64,000 nucleotides of DNA from Thermococcus thioreducens. GTDB lineage: Archaea; Methanobacteriota_B; Thermococci; Thermococcales; Thermococcaceae. The notes under the pieces are model-generated. The model was not told the origin of the DNA, made no database searches, and was given only the letters and a program-made list of their open reading frames with translations. The DNA lies in NCBI RefSeq assembly GCF_002214545.1, contig NZ_CP015105.1, positions 1,984,001-2,048,000 of the forward strand. The letters run 5' to 3'. This document shows positions 39,565 to 48,114 of the stretch, piece after piece. The position numbers and the translations under genes are program-made. Each line of letters opens with the position of its first letter. The stretch's first letter is position 1.

Positions 39565-41102
39565 ACGGGCTGATCCCCTACCTCATCATAGTCCCACTCT
39601 TCGGAGCGTTTTCACTCCCGATAATAAGCCTCGCAGGAAAGAAGGCCAGGGAGCCCTGGGCAGTACTCATCACCGCCGTCACGCTCGGCGTCGCGGCGGA
39701 GCTGTTCTACACCGTCTGGAAGGGCGGCGAGATACTCGTTTACACCCTCGGAGCGAAGAGCCCGCTCGGAAAAGGAGTCTCCTTCCCGATAAGGATAGTC
39801 TGGGAGGTCGACCTGCTGGGGGCAATATTCATCCTCATGGTGGCCTTCGTCGCCTTCGTGGCCGTGCTCTACTCCACCGAGTACATGAGGCACGACACGG
39901 GCCTCGAAAAGTACTACGCGCTCATACTCCTCCTTGAGGTCGGAATGCTCGGTATAGCCATGACCGGCGACCTCTTCAACTTCTACGTGTTCATGGAGAT
40001 AATGAGCATATCCGGCTACGCGCTGGTGGCGTTTAGAAACGACACCTGGGAGGGCATAGAGGCCGGCATAAAGTACATGTTCGTGGGCTCGATAGCAAGC
40101 AGCTTCATCCTCCTCGGAATAGTGCTCCTCTACGGCCAGTACGGAACGCTGACGATGGCCTACCTGGCCAAGATGATAGCCGAGAACCCGACGTTCACCG
40201 CCAAGGTGGCCCTCGGACTCCTCATCGGAGGACTGCTCTTCAAGAGCGGTGCGGTTCCGGTGCACATGTGGCTCGCCGATGCCCATCCAGCGGCTCCAAG
40301 CTCAATCAGCGCCATGCTCTCCGGCCTGGTCATCAAGATAGGCGGAACCTACGCCCTGGCCAGGATGGCCTTCAGCGTCTTCAGCACGGGCATAGACACC
40401 AAGACCATAGGGTGGGTCATAATACTCTTCGCCTGCGCTACCCTCATAGTGGGCAACGCGATGGCCGTAATCCAGACGGACATGAAGAGGCTCTTTGCCT
40501 TCTCCAGTGTGGGCCAGATTGGATACATCCTCCTCGGAACCGGAATAGGCCTGGCCGCCTACGGAAGCGATGTTGGAAACATCGCCCTCGCTGGAGCGAT
40601 ATACCACACCGTCAACCACGCCGTCATAAAGGCGCTCCTCTTCCTGGTCGCTGGAGCCGTCATCCACGGGCTCGGAACCAAGAACCTCAACGAGCTGAGC
40701 GGCATAGCCAGAAAGATGCCCGTGACGAGCTTCGCATTCCTTGTCGGCGCCGCGGCGATAATAGGCCTCCCCCCGATGAACGGCTTCGCGAGCAAATGGC
40801 TGATCTACGAGAGCTCGGCGCTCTTCAACCCGCTGGTGGCGGTCATAGCGGTGATAGGAACAGCGTTCAGCCTTGCGGCGTACATCAGGGTGCTCTTCAC
40901 CTTCCTGGGGAGGCCCAGCGAGAGGGTCATGAAGGCCAAAGAGCCAGGAAAGGCCATGCTCGTGCCGATGCTCCTCCTCGTGGCGGTAATAATCCTCATG
41001 GGCCTCTTTCCGTGGTTCATCAGCGACCGGATCATGATACCCGCCGCAAAGATGCTCGAAAACGCTGGAACGTACATATCAGCCGTGCTGGGGGGTGCGT
41101 GA
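39561..41102 (+). CDS. mbhH: Membrane-bound hydrogenase subunit MbhH (MrpD/NuoL-like)
   Basis: 513 residues, about 14 helices. Antiporter marks are TGDLFNFYVFMEIMSISGYAL with the key glutamate near 141, LLFKSGAVPVHMWLADAHPAAPSS with the lysine near 230, IQTDMKRLFAFSSVGQIGYILLG and YHTVNHAVIKALLFLVAGAV. It is the ion channel subunit of the complex. Confidence 0.95.
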   Translation: MNGLIPYLIIVPLFGAFSLPIISLAGKKAREPWAVLITAVTLGVAAELFYTVWKGGEILVYTLGAKSPLGKGVSFPIRIVWEVDLLGAIFILMVAFVAFVAVLYSTEYMRHDTGLEKYYALILLLEVGMLGIAMTGDLFNFYVFMEIMSISGYALVAFRNDTWEGIEAGIKYMFVGSIASSFILLGIVLLYGQYGTLTMAYLAKMIAENPTFTAKVALGLLIGGLLFKSGAVPVHMWLADAHPAAPSSISAMLSGLVIKIGGTYALARMAFSVFSTGIDTKTIGWVIILFACATLIVGNAMAVIQTDMKRLFAFSSVGQIGYILLGTGIGLAAYGSDVGNIALAGAIYHTVNHAVIKALLFLVAGAVIHGLGTKNLNELSGIARKMPVTSFAFLVGAAAIIGLPPMNGFASKWLIYESSALFNPLVAVIAVIGTAFSLAAYIRVLFTFLGRPSERVMKAKEPGKAMLVPMLLLVAVIILMGLFPWFISDRIMIPAAKMLENAGTYISAVLGGA

Positions 41103-41103
41103 A

Positions 41104-41451
41104 ATGTTCGGCTACTGGGACGCTCTCTACTTCGTTTACGTTTTCATCATAGGCCTGATCATCTCGTACATGCTCTACAGGTGGGCCGAGCGCTCAAGCA
41201 CTGGGACCCGGAGAACCGGGGATGGAACCAAGATATTCCTCAGCGGTGAGGACCAGGACAACGTTATCCCGCAGTTCGAGCACTTCCAGGGCTACGTCAC
41301 CGGAAGGCACGTCATGTGGGGCCTCATCAGGGGAATTCACAGGCTCTTCCTGGTCTTCCGCAGGGAGCACACCGGACTGCTGAGCGACTACGTCAGCTAC
41401 CTGCTCGTCACGACGGCAATAGTGGTGGGGGCCCTGATAGTCTGGGGATGA
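41104..41451 (+). CDS. mbhI: Membrane-bound hydrogenase subunit MbhI
   Basis: 115 residues from the ATG at 41104. An N-terminal helix (residues 8-25), a soluble loop GEDQDNVIPQFEHFQGYVTGRHVMWGL, and a C-terminal helix. In the P. furiosus structure MbhI links the antiporter part with the hydrogenase part by a lateral helix. Confidence 0.88.
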   Translation: MFGYWDALYFVYVFIIGLIISYMLYRWAERSSTGTRRTGDGTKIFLSGEDQDNVIPQFEHFQGYVTGRHVMWGLIRGIHRLFLVFRREHTGLLSDYVSYLLVTTAIVVGALIVWG

Positions 41452-41465
41452 GGAGGTGAAGATAT

Positions 41466-41981
41466 ATGGCCATTAAAGTTCACGCCCACGACGCCCATCC
41501 AAGCTCAAACCCCTCCCAGCGCGAGAGGCTTGAGAAGGAGATATCGAAGCTGTGCAGGTACATAGGAAGGTCACCGTGGGTTTTCCACGTCAACAGCGGC
41601 AGCTGTAACGGGTGCGACATCGAGATAATAGCCGTCCTGACGCCGCGCTACGACGCGGAGCGCTTCGGTGTAAAGCTGGCCGGGACGCCGAGGCATGCCG
41701 ACATACTGCTCGTCACCGGCCCCGTCACCAACCAGAGCCTTGAGAGGGTCAAGCTGGTCTACGAGCAGACCCCCGACCCCAAGGTAGTGGTGGCAGTCGG
41801 AGCGTGCCCCACCGGCGGAAGCGTGTTCTTCGAGAGCCCATTCACCAACGCACCGCTGGACAGGCACATACCGGTGGACGTCTTCGTCCCGGGCTGCCCG
41901 CCGAGGCCCGAGGCCATACTGCACGGCGTCGTACTCGGCCTTCAGAAGCTGATTGAGAAGATTGAGGGGGGTAAGAAATGA
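41466..41981 (+). CDS. mbhJ: Hydrogenase small subunit MbhJ (NuoB-like)
   Basis: 171 residues. Cysteines for the proximal 4Fe-4S cluster are in SGSCNGCDIEIIA near 42-50, GACPTGG and VPGCPPRPEAIL. It passes electrons from MbhN to the NiFe site in MbhL. The start is at 41466, 14 bases after mbhI, with GAGGTGAAG upstream. Confidence 0.95.
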   Translation: MAIKVHAHDAHPSSNPSQRERLEKEISKLCRYIGRSPWVFHVNSGSCNGCDIEIIAVLTPRYDAERFGVKLAGTPRHADILLVTGPVTNQSLERVKLVYEQTPDPKVVVAVGACPTGGSVFFESPFTNAPLDRHIPVDVFVPGCPPRPEAILHGVVLGLQKLIEKIEGGKK

Positions 41982-42502
41982 ACGTTGACGAGTTCATCAG
42001 GGTTTTCGGCGAGAGGTTCCCTGAGGCGGAGATAAGGGTCAGCGAGAACAAGCAGCCCCACCCGAGGAAGAGGGTGTGGGTAACTGTAGAGAGGGAGAGG
42101 TTCCATGACGCGATGGCGTTCATCAAAGAGCTCGACCCAAGGGCCCAGTTCTCCATAATCATAGCCAGGGACGCGGGGGAGACTCTTGAGGCAAAGTACC
42201 ACATGGAGCTCTTCTGGGAGGAGGGCGAGAGCATCTCGCTCATAGTCGGCACCAGCGTCCCCAAGGACGACCCAAAGCTCCCGACCGTTACGGACGTCTT
42301 CCCGAGCGCTCTGCCCTACGAGAGGGAAGTCCAGGAGTTCTACGGACTGTTCTTTGAGGGAATCCCCGACCCCAGGAGGCTCTTCCTCCCGGACGACTGG
42401 CCCGAAGGTGTCTACCCGCTCAGGCTGGACGACACGGGCATCAAGCCGGAGATGGTGAAGAACGCCGGCCACCCGTACAAGATAGGGGGTGCGAAGAAAT
42501 GA
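41978..42502 (+). CDS. mbhK: Hydrogenase subunit MbhK (NuoC-like)
   Basis: 174 residues, no cofactor motif. The C-terminal NuoC signature is EREVQEFYGLFFEGIPDPRRLFLPDDWPEGVYPLR. It stabilises the large subunit. Overlap with mbhJ is 4 bases. A 169-base gap follows before mbhL, unlike in the second operon where the two overlap. Confidence 0.95.
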   Translation: MNVDEFIRVFGERFPEAEIRVSENKQPHPRKRVWVTVERERFHDAMAFIKELDPRAQFSIIIARDAGETLEAKYHMELFWEEGESISLIVGTSVPKDDPKLPTVTDVFPSALPYEREVQEFYGLFFEGIPDPRRLFLPDDWPEGVYPLRLDDTGIKPEMVKNAGHPYKIGGAKK

Positions 42503-42509
42503 GGCCAGT

Positions 42510-42655
42510 CCAACAGGTTCACACTCACCCTGCGCCCGGAGGGCGCATTTCACGGGTGAACAGAAGCAGAGAAGGCCGTAAAGAGGCACCAATTAGAGAA
42601 AAAGCAAGTTGGATGGATAATAACTTTCCGCGAGCGCTTTGCGGAGCAAAGGGCT
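42510..42655. repeat. Hairpin insertion between mbhK and mbhL
   Basis: The gap holds TCACCC/GGGTGA (42525-42530 and 42554-42559) around TGCGCCC/GGGCGCA with a GGA loop (42531-42547), and later CTTTGC/GCAAAG with a GGA loop (about 42637-42651). Loops of GGA are the same as in the repeats at 18.7 and 22.4 kb. GGAGGGC before mbhL keeps its own ribosome site. The insertion may be a mobile hairpin or an RNA processing or regulatory point. Confidence 0.7.
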
Positions 42656-42671
42656 CTAAGGAGGGCTCGAA

Positions 42672-43967
42672 ATGAATGAGAGGATTGAGTACTGGGTCAA
42701 GATACCCATCGGACCCATTCACCCGGCCCTTGAGGAGCCGGAGAAGTTCATCATCACACTGGACGGAGAGAGGATAATCAACGTCGACGTCAAGCTCGGC
42801 TACAACCTGAGGGGAATAGAGTGGATAGCCCTGAGGAGGAACTACATCCAGATACTCTATCTCGCCGAGAGGATGTGCGGCATCTGCTCATTCTCCCACA
42901 ACCACACCTACTCCAGAGCGGTAGAGGAGATGGCCGGTATAGTGGTTCCCGAGAGGGCCGAGTACATCCGCGTAATCGTCGGCGAGCTGGAGAGAATTCA
43001 CTCCCACCTGCTCAACCTCGGTGTGGTTGGCCACGCCATAGGCTACGATACCGTCCTGCACCTCACATGGCTGGCCAGGGAGCGCGTTATGGACATACTC
43101 GAGTTCATTGGAGGCAACAGGGTCAACTACGCCGTCAACATGATAGGCGGCGTCAGGAGGGACATTGGGGAGAAGCACATCAGGGCAATAACCGACATGA
43201 TAGACTACTACCGCAGGGAGGTCATGCCCAGAATAGAGGAGGTCTTCCTCTACGACCCGACCGTCGAGGCAAGGCTTAGAGACGCGGGCGTTATTCCAAA
43301 AAGGATAGCAATCGAGTACAGCGCCCAGGGGCCCACCGCGAGGGGAAGCGGCGTCAAGAAGGACGTCCGCTACAACGAAAGGCTCGGCGTCTATCCCGAC
43401 CTCGGCGTGAAGCCGATAACCCCCAAGGAGTTCACAGGTGTCATCAAGGGGGACGTCTTCGACAGGATGGTCGTCAGGGTCGGGGAGATATGGCAGAGCC
43501 TTGAGCTCATCGAGAGGGCCATAGACCAGATGCCGGAGGGCAAGATAAAGGCCGTCCCCAAGGACAACGCCCTCCTCTTCCAGCTCAAGAAGGCAGAGGG
43601 AGAGGGAATAGGCAGGTACGAGGCCCCGAGAGGAGAGCTCATCCACTACGTCATGGCCCAGAAGGGCAAGGACGTCCCTGCGAGGTGGAAGATGAGGGAG
43701 CCAACGTTCCCCAACCTGTTCGCGATAGCCAGGGCACTGGTAGGCGAGCAGGTGGCGGACGTCCCGGTCGCGATAGCCTCAATAGACCCGTGCCTGAGCT
43801 GTACCGACAGGGTTGCCGTCATAGACGCAAACACCGGAAGGAAGAAGGTCCTCACCGAGAGGGATCTTCTCAGGCTCTCCATTGAGAAGACGAGGGAGAT
43901 CAACCCCAACGTAAAGGCCAGACCCGAAGTAGTTGGAGTAAGCTGTCCAAGGGGTGGTGGACTATGA
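42672..43967 (+). CDS. mbhL: Hydrogenase large subunit MbhL (NiFe site)
   Basis: 431 residues. Nickel-binding cysteine pairs are RMCGICSFSHNHTY near 66-79 and DPCLSCTDR near 375. All four cysteines are present, as needed for H2 formation. The N-terminal EYWVKIPIGPIHPALEEPEKFIITLDGERI and the rest are very close to P. furiosus MbhL as I remember it. The C-terminal tail after DPC would be cut in maturation, as in other NiFe enzymes. Confidence 0.97.
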   Translation: MNERIEYWVKIPIGPIHPALEEPEKFIITLDGERIINVDVKLGYNLRGIEWIALRRNYIQILYLAERMCGICSFSHNHTYSRAVEEMAGIVVPERAEYIRVIVGELERIHSHLLNLGVVGHAIGYDTVLHLTWLARERVMDILEFIGGNRVNYAVNMIGGVRRDIGEKHIRAITDMIDYYRREVMPRIEEVFLYDPTVEARLRDAGVIPKRIAIEYSAQGPTARGSGVKKDVRYNERLGVYPDLGVKPITPKEFTGVIKGDVFDRMVVRVGEIWQSLELIERAIDQMPEGKIKAVPKDNALLFQLKKAEGEGIGRYEAPRGELIHYVMAQKGKDVPARWKMREPTFPNLFAIARALVGEQVADVPVAIASIDPCLSCTDRVAVIDANTGRKKVLTERDLLRLSIEKTREINPNVKARPEVVGVSCPRGGGL

Positions 43968-44953
43968 ACCTCCTCTACGCTACCCTTGGATTCGTAGGGA
44001 TTTACATCTACGTCTCGCTTGCGTCACTGCTCTGGGGAGGAATAGACAGGAAGCTCGTCGCGAGGATGCAGAGGAGAATAGGGCCCCCGCTGCTCCAGCC
44101 CTTCTACGACTTCCTGAAGCTGGTGAGCAAGGAGTCAATAATCCCGAGGGACGCCAACAGGTTCTTTGAGCTGGCCCCGGTCATGGCGCTCGCGACATCA
44201 ATAGCGCTCCTGGCCTACACGCCGCTCGGCTTCGAGCCCATCTTTGGGACGAAGGGTGACGTCATAGTCTTCATATACCTGCTCACCCTCATAGGATTCC
44301 TCCGCGTGGTCGGTGCCGTCAGCTCGGGCTCCCCCTACGCCCAGATTGGCGCCCAGAGGGAGATGGCCCTACTCGCGTCAAGGGAGGCCCCCATGATGCT
44401 CGCCCTCTTTGTAATCCTCTGGCGCCTCAGCGAGCTCGGCGTTACCAAGCCCTTCAGCATGGGCACGTTCTACGAGCACAGCATCTGGGAGCTGGGGACA
44501 CCCCTGAGCCTTATAGGCGCCTTCATACTCCTCATAGTCTTCCTTGCCTGGCTCGCCAGCGAGATAGAGGTGGGCTACTTCAACATACCGGAGGCGGAGA
44601 CTGAGCTCGCTGAAGGCCCCATGGCCGAGTACAGCGGCAGGCACCTGGCAATATTCGAGCTCGCCAACGCCATAAAGGCCTTCGTGAGTGCAAGCCTCGT
44701 CGTGGCGATATTCTTCCCGTGGGGGATTTCCGGCTACCTCGGCCTCACCGGGGTTCCCGCGATGGTGGTGGAGCTCCTCTTCCACACCCTAAAGGTCTTC
44801 GGAGTCCTCTTAGTCAGCATGAGCATCTTCAGAGCAATAACCGGAAGGCTCAGGATAAACCAGGCGGTGAATATGTTCTGGACGAGGCTCCTGCCGGCCA
44901 GTGTACTCGGGGCGCTGCTCCTGGCCATTGACACACTGGGGGTGATAGCATGA
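43964..44953 (+). CDS. mbhM: Hydrogenase membrane subunit MbhM (NuoH-like)
   Basis: 329 residues, eight helices. NuoH marks are RIGPPLLQPFYDFLKLVSKES, GAQREMALLASREAP and EVGYFNIPEAETELAEGPMAEYSG with acidic residues of the ion path. It anchors the hydrogenase module to the membrane. Overlaps mbhL and mbhN by 4 bases each. Confidence 0.95.
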   Translation: MNLLYATLGFVGIYIYVSLASLLWGGIDRKLVARMQRRIGPPLLQPFYDFLKLVSKESIIPRDANRFFELAPVMALATSIALLAYTPLGFEPIFGTKGDVIVFIYLLTLIGFLRVVGAVSSGSPYAQIGAQREMALLASREAPMMLALFVILWRLSELGVTKPFSMGTFYEHSIWELGTPLSLIGAFILLIVFLAWLASEIEVGYFNIPEAETELAEGPMAEYSGRHLAIFELANAIKAFVSASLVVAIFFPWGISGYLGLTGVPAMVVELLFHTLKVFGVLLVSMSIFRAITGRLRINQAVNMFWTRLLPASVLGALLLAIDTLGVIA

Positions 44954-45375
44954 AGGTTCCACCAACCCTCTCAACTGTGCTCGGAAACCTCTTCAAGAAG
45001 CCTGCAACCAACCCCTTCCCGGAGAGCGAGCCGGTGCCGGTTCCGGAAGGGTTCAGGGGCAAGCTCAACTACGACGTCGAGAAGTGCGTCGGCTGCAGGC
45101 TCTGCGTCATGGTCTGCCCCGCCGGCGTCATAGAGTACGTCCCGGAGGTCAGGAAGGTCACCTTCTGGCTCGGAAGGTGCGTCTTCTGCGCCCAGTGTGT
45201 GGACGTCTGCCCCGTCAGTGCACTCTGGATGAGCGACGAGTTCCTGCTGGCGACCACCGACAAGTACGAGGACAACCTCATGTGGTTCCACGGGGAGGAG
45301 ATCGAGGAGTTCAAGAGGAAGCTCGAGGAGCAGAAGAAGGCCAAAGAATCTGCAAAGAAAGAAGCCCCTAAGTGA
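44950..45375 (+). CDS. mbhN: Hydrogenase ferredoxin-like subunit MbhN (NuoI-like)
   Basis: 141 residues. Two 4Fe-4S motifs are CVGCRLCVMVCP near 47 and CVFCAQCVDVCP near 77. It takes electrons from reduced ferredoxin. The charged tail (FKRKLEEQKKAKESAKKE) is free. Last gene of the operon; a T-rich stretch (CCCTATTTTTATGTTTTCC) follows as terminator. Confidence 0.95.
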   Translation: MKVPPTLSTVLGNLFKKPATNPFPESEPVPVPEGFRGKLNYDVEKCVGCRLCVMVCPAGVIEYVPEVRKVTFWLGRCVFCAQCVDVCPVSALWMSDEFLLATTDKYEDNLMWFHGEEIEEFKRKLEEQKKAKESAKKEAPK

Positions 45376-45509
45376 ATACCCTATTTTTATGTTTTCCTCC
45401 ATGACCTCTGATGTTCTTTTCTGAGCACTCGTATCCAGAAACATACTACAGAGAGCTGTTTTTTGGACTTATGTAAAGCGCTGTGCTGTTTCTATTTGTC
45501 AAATTTCAG

Positions 45510-45526
45510 GTTGTTAACCATTTGTT
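45510..45526 (+). promoter_or_regulatory. SurR-type site upstream of the second hydrogenase operon
   Basis: GTTGTTAACCATTTGTT fits GTTn3AACn5GTT exactly. It lies about 10 bases before the TATA box, a place suited to an activator. Two independent full sites before two related operons make a chance match unlikely. The gap 45376-45622 has no gene. Confidence 0.8.
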
Positions 45527-45536
45527 TTAGAAATCC

Positions 45537-45546
45537 ATTTATAAAG
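45537..45546 (+). promoter_or_regulatory. TATA box of the second hydrogenase operon
   Basis: ATTTATAAAG, about 80 bases before the first ATG. GAGGTGGGAAA is the ribosome site of the first gene. Confidence 0.65.
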
Positions 45547-45622
45547 ATTTAGCCAATGCTCAATTGAGATTTCGGGAAAATACGCCCGATAAGGGTTTAA
45601 AACCTAAAGTTGAGGTGGGAAA

Positions 45623-46126
45623 ATGGGGTTTGCCGCACCGTTCCTGTGGTCCCTTATCGTCTATCTGCTCCTCACAGCAGGTTCCGGCAATGTCATCGCC
45701 TGGAGCCCGGGGGAGCTGGTTGCAGGGATAGTAATAGCGGCCATCATCGGCTATGCAACGAAGGACGTAATGGACGAAAAGGTGGGATACTTCTTCAACC
45801 CGAAGAGGTGGCTGCTGTTCATAGTCTACGCTATAGGGCCTTTCTTCTTCGCCATGGCCAAGGCCAACCTCGACGTCGCCTACAGGGTCATAACTGGGAA
45901 GATAAGGCCAGGGATTGTGAAGATATCACCAGACCTGACCAGAGATGAGAGCAGGACACTCCTCGCCAACTCAATAACGCTGACACCGGGAACCTTCACC
46001 CTGGAGATAGACGACGAGGGCAACTTCTACGTCCACTGGATAAACGTGCCGCCTGGAAAGGAAAAGCCCACACCCGAAGAACTGTGTGGATACCTTCCAA
46101 AATGGGCAAGGAGGATTGGAGAATGA
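45623..46126 (+). CDS. MbhA-type subunit (MrpE-like), second operon
   Basis: 167 residues, start after GAGGTGGGAAA. Same plan as mbhA: SPGELVAGIVIAAIIGYATKDV, AKANLDVAYRVITGKIRPGIVKI and ANSITLTPGTFTLEID. About two membrane helices at the N-terminus. First gene of the tandem second operon, whose order is the same as in the first. Confidence 0.92.
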   Translation: MGFAAPFLWSLIVYLLLTAGSGNVIAWSPGELVAGIVIAAIIGYATKDVMDEKVGYFFNPKRWLLFIVYAIGPFFFAMAKANLDVAYRVITGKIRPGIVKISPDLTRDESRTLLANSITLTPGTFTLEIDDEGNFYVHWINVPPGKEKPTPEELCGYLPKWARRIGE

Positions 46127-46416
46127 CGGTCGATGGTATGTTCATGTGGGCCATGATACTGCTCCTGTTCTCGGCCATGCTGACGCTTATAAGGCTTCTG
46201 GCGGGGCCGACAATACCGGACAGAGCCGTTGCGCTCGACTCAATGACGACAACAACGGCGGGTGCCATGGTTCTCTACGGCGTTATAACCAGACAGGCTG
46301 TCTTCATAGACGTCGCACTAGTCTACGCGGTTCTGAGCTACATCGCAACGCTCTACATAGCCCGCTACCTCGTGAAGAAGAGGGTCGGCATCGCTTATGA
46401 GGGTGATGCACCATGA
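46123..46416 (+). CDS. MbhB-type subunit (MrpF-like), second operon
   Basis: 97 residues from the ATG at 46123 after GGAGGATTGGAGA; longer in-frame starts would overlap too far. The MrpF mark is IRLLAGPTIPDRAVALDSMTTTTAG, then IDVALVYAVLSYIATLYIARYL. About three helices. Confidence 0.9.
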   Translation: MTVDGMFMWAMILLLFSAMLTLIRLLAGPTIPDRAVALDSMTTTTAGAMVLYGVITRQAVFIDVALVYAVLSYIATLYIARYLVKKRVGIAYEGDAP

Positions 46417-46763
46417 TCGAGTGGCTCATCGGGACGTTCTTGGTGGTAGGAGTCTTCTTCAACCTGCTGGCCAGCGTCGGTATCCTCCGCTTCCCTGACG
46501 TCTACACGAGGATACACGCGGCGACGAAGTGCACCACCTTCGGAACGATATTCATAGTGCTCGCGACGGTTACGTACTCGATTTACAACTACTGGATCCA
46601 GAGAGACCCGGCATGGGTAACCATAGGGATACACTCCGCCCTGGTCGTGATATTCCTCGTTCTCACCAACCCCGTTGGAGCCCATGCTCTCGGTAGAGCG
46701 GCCAGGAAGTCGGGAATAAGGCCCTACGGGGCCGTTATAGACGAGCTGGAGGGAAGGCTATGA
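46413..46763 (+). CDS. MbhC-type subunit (MrpG-like), second operon
   Basis: 116 residues, three helices, with ILRFPDVYTRIHAATKCTTFGT and LTNPVGAHALGRAARKSG. Overlaps both neighbours by 4 bases. Confidence 0.92.
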   Translation: MIEWLIGTFLVVGVFFNLLASVGILRFPDVYTRIHAATKCTTFGTIFIVLATVTYSIYNYWIQRDPAWVTIGIHSALVVIFLVLTNPVGAHALGRAARKSGIRPYGAVIDELEGRL

Positions 46764-47023
46764 ACTTCGAGGAGCTCTTCTGGGCGATTCAGGTCCTAGT
46801 TGGCTTGGGGCTTTTGGTCACGGCAGTAGCGGCCATCAGACTCAAGAACCTGGTCTCAGCGGTCATCGCGATGGCCGTCTTCAGCCTGATACTCTCACTG
46901 GAGTTCTATGTTCTTCAAGCGCCGGACGTCGCCATCGCCGAAGCCGGTGTCGGGGCGGGCCTGACGACAGCCATGTACCTGCTGGCGATTAAGAACACCA
47001 CCGACGAGGAGGTGGTAGAATGA
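46760..47023 (+). CDS. MbhD-type subunit (DUF4040), second operon
   Basis: 87 residues with AVIAMAVFSLILSLEFYVLQAPDVAIAEAGVGAGLTTAMYL, the DUF4040 unit that equals the C-terminal part of MrpA. Three helices. Confidence 0.9.
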   Translation: MNFEELFWAIQVLVGLGLLVTAVAAIRLKNLVSAVIAMAVFSLILSLEFYVLQAPDVAIAEAGVGAGLTTAMYLLAIKNTTDEEVVE

Positions 47024-47292
47024 GGCGTGCACTGGGCCTCTTTGCGTTCATAGGATTCACGCTGTTCCTTCTGGTGGCAGCTGCGAGCCTCAGACCCTTC
47101 GGGGAGCCAGTCCACACCGACATGGACTCATACTTCATTCAGCATGCTCAGGGGGAAGCCTCGGCAAACAACGTCGTTACGAGCATCGTCTTCGACTACA
47201 GGGGGTTCGATACCCTTGGTGAGGCGACCGTCCTGTTCACCGCGGTGGCTGGTGTGTTGATGGCCCTCAGGCGGAGGGAGGTGAAGACATGA
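47020..47292 (+). CDS. MbhE-type subunit, second operon
   Basis: 90 residues. N-terminal helix, then YFIQHAQGEASANNVVTSIVFDYRGFDTLGEATVLFTAVAG. Matches mbhE in layout, with shorter ends. Confidence 0.9.
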   Translation: MRRALGLFAFIGFTLFLLVAAASLRPFGEPVHTDMDSYFIQHAQGEASANNVVTSIVFDYRGFDTLGEATVLFTAVAGVLMALRRREVKT

Positions 47293-47756
47293 CAACCGTA
47301 ATCATCAAGACCACCACGAAGTACTTGGCGGCGCTCATACTCACCTTCGGAGCGTACATAATCCTCCACGGTCACCTCACCCCTGGAGGCGGATTCCAGG
47401 GGGGAGCCGTCTTCGCCAGCGGCCTTGCGCTCCTCATCGTGGCCAACAAGTATGACTACATAAGGAGAACCTTCTCCAGGGTTCCGCTCGGTGCCTTCGA
47501 GAGCATAGGAGCGCTCGGCTTCTTAGGAACCGCTGCCCTAGGGTTCATGGGGTACACCTTCTTCAAGAACGTCATAGCCAACAGCGGGTTCCCGCTCTTC
47601 GGTCAGCCCACCCCGCTCGGAATTAATCCCGGCTACCTCAACACGGGAGGAACACTGCCTTACATGAACATATTCGTCGGAACAAAGGTTCTGGCAGGGT
47701 TAACAAGCATAGTCCTGGTGTTCTACCTCCTCCTGGGGGTGAAGAAGGATGAATAA
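47289..47756 (+). CDS. MbhF-type subunit (MrpB-like), second operon
   Basis: 155 residues. MrpB motif GAYIILHGHLTPGGGFQGGAVFASGLALL, then loop GINPGYLNTGGTLPYMNIFVGTKVLAG. Four helices; 8-base overlap with the next gene. Confidence 0.92.
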   Translation: MTTVIIKTTTKYLAALILTFGAYIILHGHLTPGGGFQGGAVFASGLALLIVANKYDYIRRTFSRVPLGAFESIGALGFLGTAALGFMGYTFFKNVIANSGFPLFGQPTPLGINPGYLNTGGTLPYMNIFVGTKVLAGLTSIVLVFYLLLGVKKDE

Positions 47757-48114
47757 CGTGATTTTGGTCAATCTACCGTTCATAGTCGTGGCCCTCCTGC
47801 TGGCTGTGGGGTTCTACACGATAGGATTCAAGAGGAACCTCATCAAGGTTGTCATAGGCATTGAAATCCTTGAGGGGGCGGTCAACCTGTTTCTGATAGC
47901 CCTCGGCTACGTCAAAGGCGCCTACGCCCCGATATACACCATGGCGCCTCAGGATGCCACCAACAACATGGTTCTGCCGACCCCGCAGGCGCTCACTCTG
48001 ACGAGCATAGTCATAGGCGTCGCGGTATCGGCACTCATGCTCGCCTTCGCGGTCAACATCTACCGCCACTATGGAACCCTTGACGTTACAAAGGTCAGGA
48101 GGCTGAAAGGATGA
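47749..48114 (+). CDS. MbhG-type subunit (MrpC/NuoK-like), second operon
   Basis: 121 residues, three helices, with FKRNLIKVVIGIEILEGAVNLFLIALGY and LPTPQALTLTSIVIGVAV. Acidic residues in the membrane part (EILEG) are nearer to MrpC consensus than in mbhG, which has NVIDSG. Confidence 0.92.
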   Translation: MNNVILVNLPFIVVALLLAVGFYTIGFKRNLIKVVIGIEILEGAVNLFLIALGYVKGAYAPIYTMAPQDATNNMVLPTPQALTLTSIVIGVAVSALMLAFAVNIYRHYGTLDVTKVRRLKG

